Origin: Hyalella azteca | Lineage: Eukaryota > Arthropoda > Malacostraca > Amphipoda > Hyalellidae | DNA length: 64,000 nt | Assembly (NCBI RefSeq): GCF_000764305.2 | Contig: NW_025939768.1 | Coordinates: forward strand, 62,001 to 126,000 | Direction of reading: 5' to 3' | In this document: one piece after another, positions 22,429 to 33,405 of the stretch | How positions within the stretch are numbered: position 1 is the first letter of the stretch | Layout: each line of letters begins with the position of its first letter | Made by a program: the position numbers and the translations under genes | Notes under the pieces: model-generated | The model's input: the letters and a program-made list of their open reading frames with translations, nothing else | Told to the model about the DNA's origin: nothing | Database searches by the model: none

Positions 22429-23727
22429 GTAATATTACAATTCATTCGAGCTCATTCGTTTGATTACATCCATAAGTTTTAATTACTCGACTTAGGACCG
22501 TAAAAATTCGTGAACATGATCAAAGAACAATATCAAATGCTGCACTAATAGTAATCATTTTCTCCGCAATAATGTAACTTATACCATTTAACATCAATCC
22601 TATATGCCAATTTGGATACTTTATTTTCAATTTATCCTCACAAAGTTTCGATGTAACATGAATGTCGGCAAACACTGAATCCACATTGAATTTATACTTC
22701 GGCTGGACGAGTCGACCACGAATTTGTTTTGGACTCGGCGGAGAATTCGGAAAGTTTGCAAAAGCTGAGACGCGAGTCCCTCGCTCGCACAAATTCTGTG
22801 CCATGTGTGCAGTGGCGAGAAAGACTCAGAGAATTTTCCGGATGAAGGAACCTTTCTTTTGGAAGGAAAGTTCGTGTTATTCTTTTGGGTTATTTTTTGG
22901 AGGCAGCGCCATTGTGAGGCGCCAACGAAAGAGCTCTGCACACGCACCCCTAAATATTCTTCTGCCTTTTAACTTCACTAGGAATGCCAGGCCCTTGTGA
23001 AGGCAGGTCACAGTCGTTGGCTCTGTAATTGTTGGATAAAAATAAAGCTGCTGCGTAGGAGCGTCATTCGACCTCTTAACATTTGAAAGTTTTAAAATCC
23101 ATGAGTTATCTTTCTACTATTTATCTGCTACTGCTATTCTTTTTCCCATTGCGAATACGGGAAATGACACAATTTATTTATGAAAACTCTAAGGGGTTTA
23201 GAACCAACATTTCATTATCTATAAAATACTGATAGTATTACTTTCATAAAATTAAGCTAAAGAGCAGAACTGAAATTTGACTGCGATGTCTAATCTCAAT
23301 GATATTAAATTAACAATACTTCAATATTGTGCAATAATGAGATATCTTTGGTTGCACGAGCAGTGTGGAGTGTAAGCAACACGTCGCATCACCGCTGACC
23401 TCTTTCCAATTCATGAACAAAGTTAAATGAATTAATCAGTTTCAATTTCTGAAATATTTCAACATTAAATGAGTGACTTCATTATTTTATTTGTTCTTTA
23501 CAGTCATGATCGTCTGTCGTATGTGGTGATGGGCGTATGAACTGGTAAGGCTATGAATTCTATTAATACGAATCACATAGGAATTTAGATTGATTAGATC
23601 TTTTGAATGCAAAGAAATCGATCGTAGGATAGGATTGTTATCCATTCATTTTATCGTACAACAACTACATGTGCATTCACTGAACAAATACAGTTGTATG
23701 ATAAACGCATGACATGAGGCAAAGAGT
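22429..23727. other. non-coding, nothing recognised
   Basis: Overlapping frames of 94-112 codons at 22520-23000 on both strands show no family signature or codon regularity that I can recognise. Confidence 0.5.
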
Positions 23728-24432
23728 TCCAGAAAGAGTGAGGATTAATATGAATATGAGGTAGGAGCTGACCATGAGGAATGAGAGGCAGATATACATG
23801 AATATGAAGTATGAGCAGCACATGAGAGTGGGTGTAGACACGAATATGAGGTATGAGCTGCACATGAGAGTGAGGGGAGACATGAACATGAGGTAAGAGC
23901 AGCACACGAGAGTGAGGGTAGGCATGAACATGAGAATGAGGGTAGACATGAACATGAGGTAAGGGCAGCACATGAGAGTGAGGGTAGACATGAACATGAG
24001 AGTGAGGGTAGACATGAACATGAGGATAGGGCTGCACAAGAGAGTGAGGGTAGACATGAATATGAGGTATGAGCTGCACATGAGAGTGAGGGTAGACATG
24101 AACATGAGGTATGAGCAGCACACGAGAGTGAGGGTAGACATGAACATGAGAGTGAGGGTAGACATGTATATGAGGTATGAGCTGCACATGAGAGTGAGGG
24201 GAGACATGAACACGAGGTATGAGCAGCACACGAGAGTGAGAGTAGGCATGAACATGAGAGTGAGGGTACACATGAACATTAGAGTGAGGGTAGACATGAA
24301 CATGAGGTAAGAGCAGCACATGAGAGTGAGGGTAGACATGAACATGAGGTAAGAGCAGCACATGAGAGTGAGGGTAAGGGTAGACATGAACATGAGAGTG
24401 AGGGTAGACATGATCATGAGGCATGAGCAGCA
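23728..24432. repeat. 18-bp-based minisatellite with higher-order structure, ~700 bp
   Basis: The basic 18-bp unit is close to GAGGGTAGACATGAACAT. It alternates with AGGTAAGAGCAGCACATGA-type segments to build longer composite repeats. The left 100 bp are more diverged. Multiple-of-three spacing keeps a 321-codon frame open on the minus strand (repeating VYPHSHVH, 23651-24616) and others; these have no supporting gene features. Confidence 0.94.
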
Positions 24433-26000
24433 CGCGAGAAGTAGCCAGACCTGCTATACTCATCAGAGGCAGGGCGCTGCACCGTGGCGGCGAGGGAGGC
24501 GTGTGAGGGGAGGGTGAGGGTATAACACTTGAGCTGAGAGGAAGAGGGTCGATGTGGTTATGTCCAGTGAATGAGAGGAGAATATGAGAGATGGGGGAAG
24601 AAAGAGGAGAAGTCATATATCAGAGAGAGGTTGAGAAGATACAATCAGAGGTTATAAAAATGGGAATATACAAAAATAGGAATATAATAAATGGTTACGG
24701 CTATATTGAGCGACATAACACTGCGATGTATGGGGACTGACGCCGCATAGCGACGCCTGCAGACATGCCTTGTTTGCATAAGTAGGTTCGCTGAACGAAC
24801 AAATAAAAATAGAGTGTACAGAAATAGCGTGATGACACGTGCTTTAGAATAAACTTACGGGCGAATGATCTTCAGTTCATTTAATGATTATATTTCCTAT
24901 TACCATATGATGGAAGGTTATAAACTTTATTGTTGTTGTGAATAATCTGCGCACGTTTACAAGCAGAATATTGAGGCAATTGCATGGTGCGTTTTTTATT
25001 GTTATTGATCATACGCTCGATTGAGTGCGTGAAAAGGTCTGATGAATGGACCACTTATTGAGTCTCTGTCCCATCACATAAATTGGAACAAAGTCGACGC
25101 CCCTATTGTATTTGCTGAAAATTCCCTCGTCTTAAGGGTCGTATTTACACAGTAGATTGCTCGTTAATTTTCATATTAACTCATTACAAGGAAAACAAAG
25201 GAAAAACAGAGTGTAAACAAGACACTGACGTTTCACAAACTCGTCGCGGTTGCATAAAAACTAACACAGGTCATTCGTGGACACGAAAAACTTACGGTGA
25301 GTCGCTCCTCAAACCCGCGCTCTGTGAAGCAGGCAGATTGGCTTAAATTGATTAAGTTTAAATGAGAAATGTTCTAATTCAAGTTGAAGTATCATTTGCA
25401 ATTAAATGACATGTGAGGCACTTTTAAACTGCAAAGTTCTCTTTCTGATAATTGTGCGGTTTCGTCCCCTAAGAAATTTTCGTTCATCGAACAGTTTTAA
25501 CTTTTATATCAGTGCTTCATCTGTTTATTTCCGTTTTCTACACTTTTCTGTTCTCTTAAAACGCTGGCAGTTGTCTCGAGCTAAGTAGCGGCCTTTGATC
25601 GAAGGTATCTTAGCTCCCAGCCTGAACTGTTATGGCGTGCAACTGATGCGCAGTTTATTTTTAAGAAGCTTCAGAAAACATAAGTTATAGCGGATATGCT
25701 TCGGTTATCCGCAACGCGTTTGTTTACCCGCCATGAATTACGTGCCGGCCGAACACAGGTCCTTTCAATGCATCCGCCATGCCGGAAACTGCGGCTTAGC
25801 AGTTGATGCACGACCTGCCCGGACTGCTTCCCTAACAAAATTTAGAGTCGCCCCAGCTTCTGGTAATCGAAACCAGAAGCTGCCGCGTCTGTAAATTTTC
25901 ACAGGGTTCCTATGCTTCAGACGCCCGGCCTTCCCATCGCCATGCCCTCATTAATTTAGAAGGCTTGCGTCATCATCGCACCTTCGATTTTGATTTTTCA
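24433..26000. other. non-coding, one small hairpin
   Basis: Nothing gene-like. 25854-25882 is a hairpin, listed separately. Confidence 0.5.
25854..25882. other. perfect 11-bp inverted repeat
   Basis: CAGCTTCTGGT and ACCAGAAGCTG flank a 7-base loop (AATCGAA). Perfect pairing with a compact loop is unusual but short. It could be a structured RNA element or a transposon remnant. Confidence 0.65.
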
Positions 26001-26250
26001 TCGGCATATCATCGTGTTTTGGGAATTATTTACTTACTTATTATTTTATATTTATATATAAATATATTTCTTTTTATTTATTTCACCGTATTTTTCTTTT
26101 CCTGGTTTACTTGAAGTATTTGTTATCGGCACATCATCGTGTTTTGTGAATTATTTACTTACTTATTATTATTATTTTTAAGATTTATAAATAAATTTAT
26201 TTGTTTTTATTTATTTCACCATATATTTCTTTTCTTAGTCTACTTGTAAT
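26001..26250. repeat. 125-bp tandem duplication
   Basis: TCGGCAYATCATCGTGTTTTG starts at 26001 and 26126. Both copies continue through ATTATTTACTTACTTATTAT, an AT-rich stretch and TTTTTATTTATTTCACC, with modest divergence and one small length change. Confidence 0.9.
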
Positions 26251-26474
26251 ATGTGTTCACTTCTTATTTTTATTGAAATAATCCTGTGGTGCATTTGTTA
26301 ATCACTTTAATTGGAACTTACGAATTCTTCATTATCTATTTTTTGTCCTGCATGACACACAGCACTAGGTATATCATGTGCTAAAATGGCCAACTTTAAA
26401 TTTCAACGCTGCACGAAATTAAGTTTTGCTCTTGTTGCGCAATAACGCTGAGGGTCTATCGCCTGTGTGGCACT

Positions 26475-26655
26475 ACAACTCTGAATTTATGGTAAGAGTC
26501 TAGTTCGTGTTGCACCAGAAATCTGAATTTATGGTGAGATTCCGGCTTGAGTAGCACCAGAATTCTTAATTTATGGTGAGATTCTAGTTTGTGTTGCACG
26601 GTTGCACCAGAACTGAGATATTTTGGTGAAAGTCTAGCTTGTGTTGCACCAGAAC
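26475..26655. repeat. ~50-bp tandem repeat, 4 units
   Basis: Each unit has an AATTTATGGTGAGATTC-like half and a CTAGTTTGTGTTGCACCAGAA-like half, with moderate divergence and one internal duplication (TTGCACGGTTGCACC). Confidence 0.85.
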
Positions 26656-27775
26656 CGAAAATCTAGAACTCCAAAACGCAGCATCATCCTAGTCTCGCTC
26701 GTGATGTACTATACCTTGTATACACGGTAACTTTTTCTTCGGTTCGACTCCCCTCTCTCGTGCCTCGCATTTGTCGACGTGTCGAGTCTTGTGTCCAAGT
26801 AATTACAAGAAATCAACGTAATTTTTTTATCTATTCTAACTTATCTGGTCTCGGTTTCACGTGAGTGGCCCATGAGGTCTATATTACGGTCATTACTTAT
26901 ATCTGTACAGGAAACTGAGAGCGCTTTATGAGCTCCCTTGCAGAGCTCTTAGTCAATATACTCGTTCTCGACAGTTGGACGGAAACTCAGGAGCCATGAG
27001 ACATAAAACTTACCGATACAAATTCTGAAGTGCGAAATTCAGGGAATTCGCTGCGAAATATTCGTGTTATGTTGTGGGTATACGAGTTGTAGTACTGTAG
27101 TATACTGATAGACGCTTTCCGAGTTAAAAGTTAAAATTATAAACAAAATTGTCTTTTAGGCATGAAATTTAATTAAGCATTCAATGTTACTTTCTTTTCT
27201 GAACCAATGCTACCTCTCCTCGAGAGAGTAAGAAAGAGAAGTATTCGTTTGTGTGCATAATATTTTTTTTATTTGCGTATATTACATAAACGCGCTGCTG
27301 TGACTAACACAATTATGTTCGCATGTACATCAAGACAAACCCTCCTACGTACGAGTCTTCGTATAAAGTTTGTACGTGTGCAGTATAGTTGTACCTTCAT
27401 GTAACCATCTCTCAGTACAAGCTTGTGCTGATGGTCATACATCAGTAAGATACCGGCGTCAGTGCAATATCAATTAGTCGTGACATGGCGCTACACTCTG
27501 ACTCCTGCGACGCCACTCCAATGTCGTCTTAATTGTCTCATTGGCTGCGCTTATTAGTTATCCTTCTAGACCTCAATGCTCGATTAGTACAGAGTCGACT
27601 TACACATTAAGTTATTTGTTTTAAACTTGTTTTTGATATATTAAAGTTGAATGTTGAGGTCAAGCGACGAAATAATGCTGTTAATTCTGTCATGTGTTGA
27701 CGAAAACATGTCAGGGCTACGAGCCAAAATTGGTGCAGATCGATGTAAAAAATAGGTAACCTTTCGTAAGCTTAG
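26656..27775. other. non-coding, nothing recognised
   Basis: GGTTCGACTCC at 26740 resembles a tRNA B box, but no cloverleaf can be drawn around it. Nothing else seen. Confidence 0.5.
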
Positions 27776-27950
27776 CTAAGCAGTTAGCTGTGCAAGTTAA
27801 GTAAGCAGTCACCTGAGCAGTGAGGTGAGCAGTTGGCTGATCAGTTATCTGAGCAGCTTGGTAAGCAGTTATCTGAGCAGTTAACTGAGTAGGACTGAAG
27901 CAGTTAGTATAGGACTGACGCTGAGTGAGCAGTTAGCTGAGCTGAGGCAC
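27776..27950. repeat. degenerate CAGTTAGCTGAG repeat
   Basis: AGCAGTTAGCTGAGCAGTTA-type words recur with spacing of about 11-22 bp and variable length. Irregular but clearly repetitive. Confidence 0.8.
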
Positions 27951-28378
27951 AAGTATGAACGTTACACGAGTTTACGTCACAACGCTCAGCCTGTGTAGCC
28001 GTGAGGTGTATAGACGTGGCCGCATCAAGCCTCTGATTTTGCTTGCTTTTAGAAGACTCCGCGAGATAAGAGGAAATTATTTACATGCACGTAAATTAAC
28101 GCGCCGTCGATAGTCGGCAAATCTGAAGTGCTGCCATCACTCGCCTCGAGTTTTAGACGCAAGCTGTTGAGAATGTTAGAAGACTTGTACTCAACCTTCA
28201 GGGCTTCAAAATTATTACTATAACAGCGGTTATCATGAACAATTTTATAGGAACATACACAAGATTCAATGACTCTATCACTTTTATAATTAATTCGAGT
28301 AAATTGGAAGCCATAGCTCTGGACCTTATAGAATTTGGTGACCTATGAGGCGTTGAATCGAAATGCATCAGCTCCTTC

Positions 28379-28598
28379 AATTTTTCATGAATTTAATCTA
28401 ACGTCCACAACTTTGATTGCCATGCTCAATTTACGTTAGAGCCTAAAATTTACTGTTAGGTAAATTTTAGCTACAAAGCCTAAATTTTAAGCCTAAAGCC
28501 TTTTAGCCTAAAATTTACTGTTAGGTAAATTTTAGGTTCCAACGCAAAGTTAGCATGGCAAACAAACTTGTGGACGTTAGATTACATTCATAAGAAAT
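28379..28598. mobile_element. foldback (MITE-like) element with ~90-bp arms
   Basis: Two arms (about 28379-28471 and 28506-28598) are imperfect reverse complements. TAATCTAACGTCCACAA on the left matches TTGTGGACGTTAGATTA on the right exactly, and both arms carry CTAAAATTTAC near the centre. The innermost TAAAATTTAC...GTAAATTTTA is palindromic in each arm. There is no coding capacity. Pairing fades gradually past the TA-containing ends (28394 and 28584), so the true termini and target duplication are uncertain. It resembles a non-autonomous TA-target DNA transposon. Confidence 0.72.
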
Positions 28599-29007
28599 GA
28601 GTATTTAAATTAAAAGCCAAACATTTATTTCTAACTCACCGGAATTTTTAGAAATAATCTCCTATATTTTCAAAGACTTTTATTTAGTATAATTACATTT
28701 TCAAGAAATAAGCTAATGAATTTAATTTTCAGACCCACTTTTTGCATGAAATATTGTTCACCCAGTACATAAGTTTGATTTAAAACTTAACGCGCTGTAA
28801 GCACTTGATGATGAGCGTCTAGATGAATCTAACGTATTCATGACAACATCGATCATGAGCGTTAAGTAGGAAAAATGTAAACATGATTTCAAGCCGTACA
28901 CAGAGCCTGGCATACCATACAGAGCTGCTCTGTGTGGACCACAATGTATGTTTACTTCTCGCCGCCAATGCCGGCCTCGCTTCCATCCATCGCTGGCTCC
29001 AAAAGTG

Positions 29008-29190
29008 GTGGTTCTCAACCTGTGGTACCCGGACAACTAGTGCAGTGGTTGTGGTACCCGGACCACTAATACAGTGTTTGTGGTGCCCAGACCACTAGTG
29101 CAGTGGTTGTCGTACCCGGACCACTAATGCAGTGGTTTCCAACCTGTGGTGCCCGGACCACTAATGCAGTGATTTCCAAACTGAGGTACT
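29008..29190. repeat. ~30-bp tandem repeat built on a hAT-like terminal motif
   Basis: The first unit reads GTGGTTCTCAACCTGTGGTA, close to the terminal inverted repeat of many animal hAT transposons (CAGTGGTTCTCAACC). Five units follow, with GTACCCGGACCACTA and TGCAGTGGTT. The ACCACTA(G/A)TGCAGTGGT stretch pairs with itself. The last units read CAGTGGTTTCCAACCTGTGG and CAGTGATTTCCAAACTGAGG, again hAT-end-like. It appears to be a transposon end amplified in tandem. Confidence 0.75.
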
Positions 29191-29427
29191 TAAAGGACCA
29201 CAAGTGGCATGCTCGGGTCTCCCAAGATTAAATTTAACAACGATTTGAGAAAGAATTCAGTTAACACCTCGCATCAGCGGCTACTATAAGTAGTATTCGT
29301 GATGAATGATAGTAGCTTTTGGTACGCGGCGATCGAAAGAGATCTCCAAGTGGACCAGGTCTAGACCGCGAAAAAAGTTTAAACCACGGGCCTGTCGCGC
29401 AAGTAAGCAGCGTCAGGCGAAGACGGG

Positions 29428-29602
29428 ATGCAGGCGATGACACCTCACAGGCGATAAAACCTTACAGGCGATGACACCTCACAGGCGATGACACCTCACA
29501 GGCGATGACACCTCACAGGCGATAAAACCTTACAGGCGATGACACCTCACAGGCGATGACACCTCACAGGCGATGACCCTCACAGGCGATGACACCTCAG
29601 TG
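29428..29602. repeat. 17-bp minisatellite, ~10 units
   Basis: CAGGCGATGACACCTCA repeats at 17-bp steps with a CAGGCGATAAAACCTTA variant appearing at regular intervals. Confidence 0.94.
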
Positions 29603-29816
29603 CAGGCGGTACATCAGTGTACAGGCAGAGTATCAGTGTACAGGCAGAGTATTAGTGTACATAGTATCAGTGTACCGCCGGTGCATCAGTGAACATGCAG
29701 AGTATCAGTGAACAGGCAGTACATCAGTGTACAGGCAGAGTATTAGTGTACATAGTATCAGTGTACCGTCGGTGCATCATTGTACAGGCAGAGTATCAGT
29801 GAACAGGCGATGTGTA
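29603..29816. repeat. ~19-bp repeat with ~91-bp higher-order unit
   Basis: CAGGCAGAGTATCAGTGTA and shortened forms. A longer block including CATAGTATCAGTGTACCG recurs about 91 bp apart (29641 and 29732). It shares the CAGGC start with the adjacent 17-bp array, so one may have grown out of the other. Confidence 0.88.
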
Positions 29817-30216
29817 CAAGCGAAGAGACACCAATAGAGCAGTCCCCGTGATAACGCCCGCTTTAGACACCATGCCTTCACTTACCGAGCAAGTCTCATT
29901 GCAAGCCAGTGAGCAAAACGGCAATAAATTGGGAGTGCAATAAGCCGAAGCATCTTGACATGCTTTTTCGCTTGCTCTGCTCATGCTAATTGCTCACCAC
30001 AGACGCATTTTATTGTTGCGACCTCCTAGATAATGGCAAGCTGCTTCAGAGGCTTCGTTCAGTACCGTTTTAACCCATCTACTTCATAGCTGAACCCGGG
30101 ATGCGGTAATGGAGTTGTATTTTATTTCGCGTGACTAAACCTTTTAAGTTATTTCTTCACGTTATCCTATGAATGGAATGAACACCATGTGCGATTATCA
30201 CAATTTATTCACTCAT
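29817..30216. other. non-coding, nothing recognised
   Basis: No supported feature. Confidence 0.5.
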
Positions 30217-30293
30217 AATCCTAGAGTGAACTCAACTCACTCTAGGATTGTACTGAAATTATGAACCGTGCACGGTTCATAATTTCAGTACAA
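30217..30293. other. 46-bp perfect palindrome next to a perfect 13-bp hairpin
   Basis: 30248-30293 is a spacer-free palindrome: the half ending ATGAACCGTG (30270) is followed by its exact reverse complement from CACGGTTCAT (30271). Immediately upstream, AATCCTAGAGTGA (30217-30229) pairs perfectly with TCACTCTAGGATT (30237-30249) across a 7-base loop, overlapping the palindrome by two bases. This can extrude a double cruciform. It could be a young foldback insertion, a repair product or an assembly/library artefact. Confidence 0.9.
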
Positions 30294-31654
30294 CACAGGC
30301 AGGTGGAATGTACAATAAATAGGGACTAAGGGTGAATATGGTGAATAAAATAAAACCATCCTTGACATTTTTAAACCATCAAAGTTTTGTTTCCAATTCA
30401 ATTTTGGAAAACCTGAGAGCAAATCTAATAAACAATTATATTATTACTTTTCTAAGTTTTGTGAATTGGTCTTTTAGTTGGATTTGGAAGTTCCAAGATG
30501 ACATTCTGGTCTGCAACAAATGGCATTAAAGGGCGTCTGCTCAGGTATATAAGTTTTATTATGGCGCATGTGATGCATTTTTGCTTCTTGTTTACTGCAT
30601 TAATATAGTGCAGACCCACTGGTCTCTCTAAGCGCGCATGCAACATTTCACGTCGCATTTTTACCTCAGCGCTAGTTTCCTCCTCAAGACAGCAATGCGC
30701 GAGTGACTCTGAACAAATCTTTCCATCATCGCAGGCTTCGTCGCTTCGACGCTCACACGCGCTCTTTTAATTGTAATTTAAGGGCCATGGGCTTCACAAA
30801 TAAGTGGCACTAAATACTCGTATACGTTGAGGCTTGAGGCTAACACTTCTTATTTTCTTGAAGCCTTTAAAAAAATTCCCAACTATTCCTGGGGTTGTGC
30901 TACCGAGTTAACATCGATCTCGTTGCATCGACCGCAGACATGTTCCGAATAAAGCTTATACTTGCAGCACCAGTTTAATGATTAATTAATAAATGCATAA
31001 TTAATTAACTGCCTGAAAGTAAACTATGAGTATTTCACGTGCGTCCGACACACGGTGAATGTACCAGGTACACATCTGCATGTTCTCTGTTTCCATTCTT
31101 GATATATTTCATTCTGACTTTCCTCGTCAGATTTATATCTCTTTATAAATAATATTCTCGCAATTTCATGAACATGCTTTAGCATTTATTTTATTAATCT
31201 CTATATTCGTTTTTATCGGCATTTTCAAGTTCATATTTTAGACTATTAATCACTAAAGATATCTTCTAGAAAATTCTTCTATCTTTTGAATATAATTACT
31301 TTTTCGCTTTGATTACTACATTTAATTTTTGAGTTTTTCGTAGATGAGTGATCCGGTCATCTATTTCCATCAATTGCAAACTTTATCAATTCTGAATCAA
31401 ATTTGCGAATTTAAATTTGTTCTCAATAGTTAAATGTTCGCCGAACTTGATGTCAACCTCCATAAGTGATCTACGTAGACATTTTTATGCCCTCAATAGA
31501 GTCTCGGTTCAGATAATAATGTTAGGAATGCGAGTGCCAGAATTAAGTTATAAGCACAGGAGATAAAGCTGGCGGCGATGAAGCAGAAGGTATAGGCTCT
31601 TATCGACGTGTTGAGGGCGTCGATCTTGCGACGCATAACAGCAAACCTACGGGG
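30294..31654. other. non-coding, nothing recognised
   Basis: AT-rich DNA with no supported gene. Confidence 0.5.
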
Positions 31655-31945
31655 ACCAATCAACTCCCCTACCGCGGGGGAGTGAGGGATGAGAGATGTG
31701 TACGTAGAGAGGGTGGAGTGTCATCTGAGGGAGTGATGTCAACTCTCCACCGCGGGGAGTGAGGGATGGGGATGTGTAGAGAGGGTGGAGTGTGACATCA
31801 GAGGGAGTAATGTCAACTCTCCACCGCGGGGAGTGAGGGATGTGTAGAGAGGGTGGAGTGTCATCTGAGGGAGTGATGTCAACTCTCCACCGCGGGGAGT
31901 GAGGGATGTGTAGAGAGGGTGAAGTGTGACATCTGAGGGATAGAT
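31655..31945. repeat. ~62-80-bp minisatellite, 4 units
   Basis: CAACTCTCCACCGCGGGGAG, then GAGGGATG...GTAGAGAGGGTGGAGTGT and TCTGAGGGAGTGATGT, repeated four times with small length differences. Confidence 0.93.
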
Positions 31946-33156
31946 TTAAAATCCACGCATACGCATTACGTGAGAATGTGTTCAGGGAATTTAGCGGAAC
32001 ATTCTATTCTCTAGGAGATTTATCGTCGTGACTATAGAAATGGCGTTGACTTTCTTAAAATTTTCCATGTATATCATTAGTGGATCGAAATTAGATAAAA
32101 TTCAAATACATGATCTATTTTTCTGCATTACGTATTCATTCTCGGCAACAATAATTTTGATATAATACTATTCAGCAATTTTACCATTCATCCAATTTTT
32201 CGACGTTTACATGAAACTACAAGTCAGGATTGAATGTAATTTTCCACATTAACAAGTTCTGTTCAATGTTATCGACACCACGATCGCTGTCTTGCCTTCC
32301 CGCTGAAACTATGCGTTTTTGGCGCTCCTTTTTTTAGACGGCGAGCTCTACTCGCTCTTCACTGTCGCGCGCTTGCTCTTCTTCGAACGTTTTTTTATTC
32401 GACAAGAATGTGATAGTTATTTAGCGGCGTGTTGCCCAAGTGGTTTATGCGTGGTTAGAGGTCGTTAGTTTTTTGCTGTTTAGATGTGGGTGACCACACG
32501 AACATCGCGCTTACTTTGTTTTGTGGTTAATCGCTACTTTGTTCTGGTCATCACTACAGTTAATCTGCCGTCCACTAACGCTGCTTCTGTTGCACTAACA
32601 CGCTTTTCTCTATCGCCAGTTTACTCGCTGTTGGGATTTCAGCTTCCCCAAGACGTTCTCATTTTGAGTGCTCACCTTGAGATTCGTTTTGAGGTCATCG
32701 AAGCAATGGCTTTTAATCCTAGTTTATGTATTTTTTATTACTAATACCTAATTTGAAATCTTAACTTGACTTTTGACCTTAAGTATCTGGATTAACGTAC
32801 GACAGTTCCATTCCTTGAATTTCTCTAAAACATTATGTATTACTGCCACTTCGTACATAAGACAAAAATCTATACAAGTCGCCAGGCCTAAGTTGACTGC
32901 TAGTCCAACATTCTACTGCGTTTACACAGTCTTTTTTCGAGTTTGTATAGCGGCTGGTGGCGTGGCATATGCGAGGACAGCTTGTGTACAAATGACAGAG
33001 ATAAGGCAAGTGTGTGTAGAGGATCTCAGACGACACGCACTCTTAGAACCTCTTGTGTTCCATCGTCCTTCTTCGCTGCGCTGATAATTTCGTCGGCCTA
33101 GCTTGTGCTTGCAGTCCGTCAGATCTAGGAAACTGCAATCCAAAATATATACATGA
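31946..33156. other. non-coding, nothing recognised
   Basis: Overlapping frames of 67-103 codons at 32484-33143 have no recognisable domain. TTGCCCAAGTGG at 32435 resembles a tRNA A box, but no B box follows. Confidence 0.5.
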
Positions 33157-33405
33157 TATACACTAGCGAAAGATGGCGTAATATATAAAAAACTGCTATG
33201 TGAGGACGTATATGTAATACATTAGTATACTTAGAATGGTGAATCTATTAAATATATCAAACTAGATGTGTGATGCACCAGCGAAATTTAGAGTTAGTCG
33301 TTTATGAAGAAACAATGCCCGGACGTATGTAACACTTTAGCGTACATAGAATTTGGAACTCATTAATATATACAGCTAGATATGCGATACACCAAAGAAG
33401 CATGG
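33157..33405. repeat. degenerate ~120-bp tandem duplication
   Basis: The order CACTAGCGAAA, GGACGTATATGTAA, TTAGTATACTTAGAAT, AACTAGATGTGTGATGC in the first unit is matched in the second by ACCAGCGAAAT, GGACGTATGTAA, TTAGCGTACATAGAAT, AGCTAGATATGCGATAC. A third unit starts ACCAAAGAA. Divergence is roughly a quarter of sites. Confidence 0.72.

Noticed and set aside
22520..23000. Overlapping frames of 94-112 codons on both strands
   Set aside because: No recognisable family; both strands open at once suggests local composition rather than coding.
26738..26752. Possible tRNA B box GGTTCGACTCC
   Set aside because: The flanking bases do not form a T stem or acceptor stem and no A box lies at the right distance.
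32433..32460. Possible tRNA A box TTGCCCAAGTGG
   Set aside because: No B box follows within 100 bp and no cloverleaf can be drawn; no tRNA-derived short element is evident.
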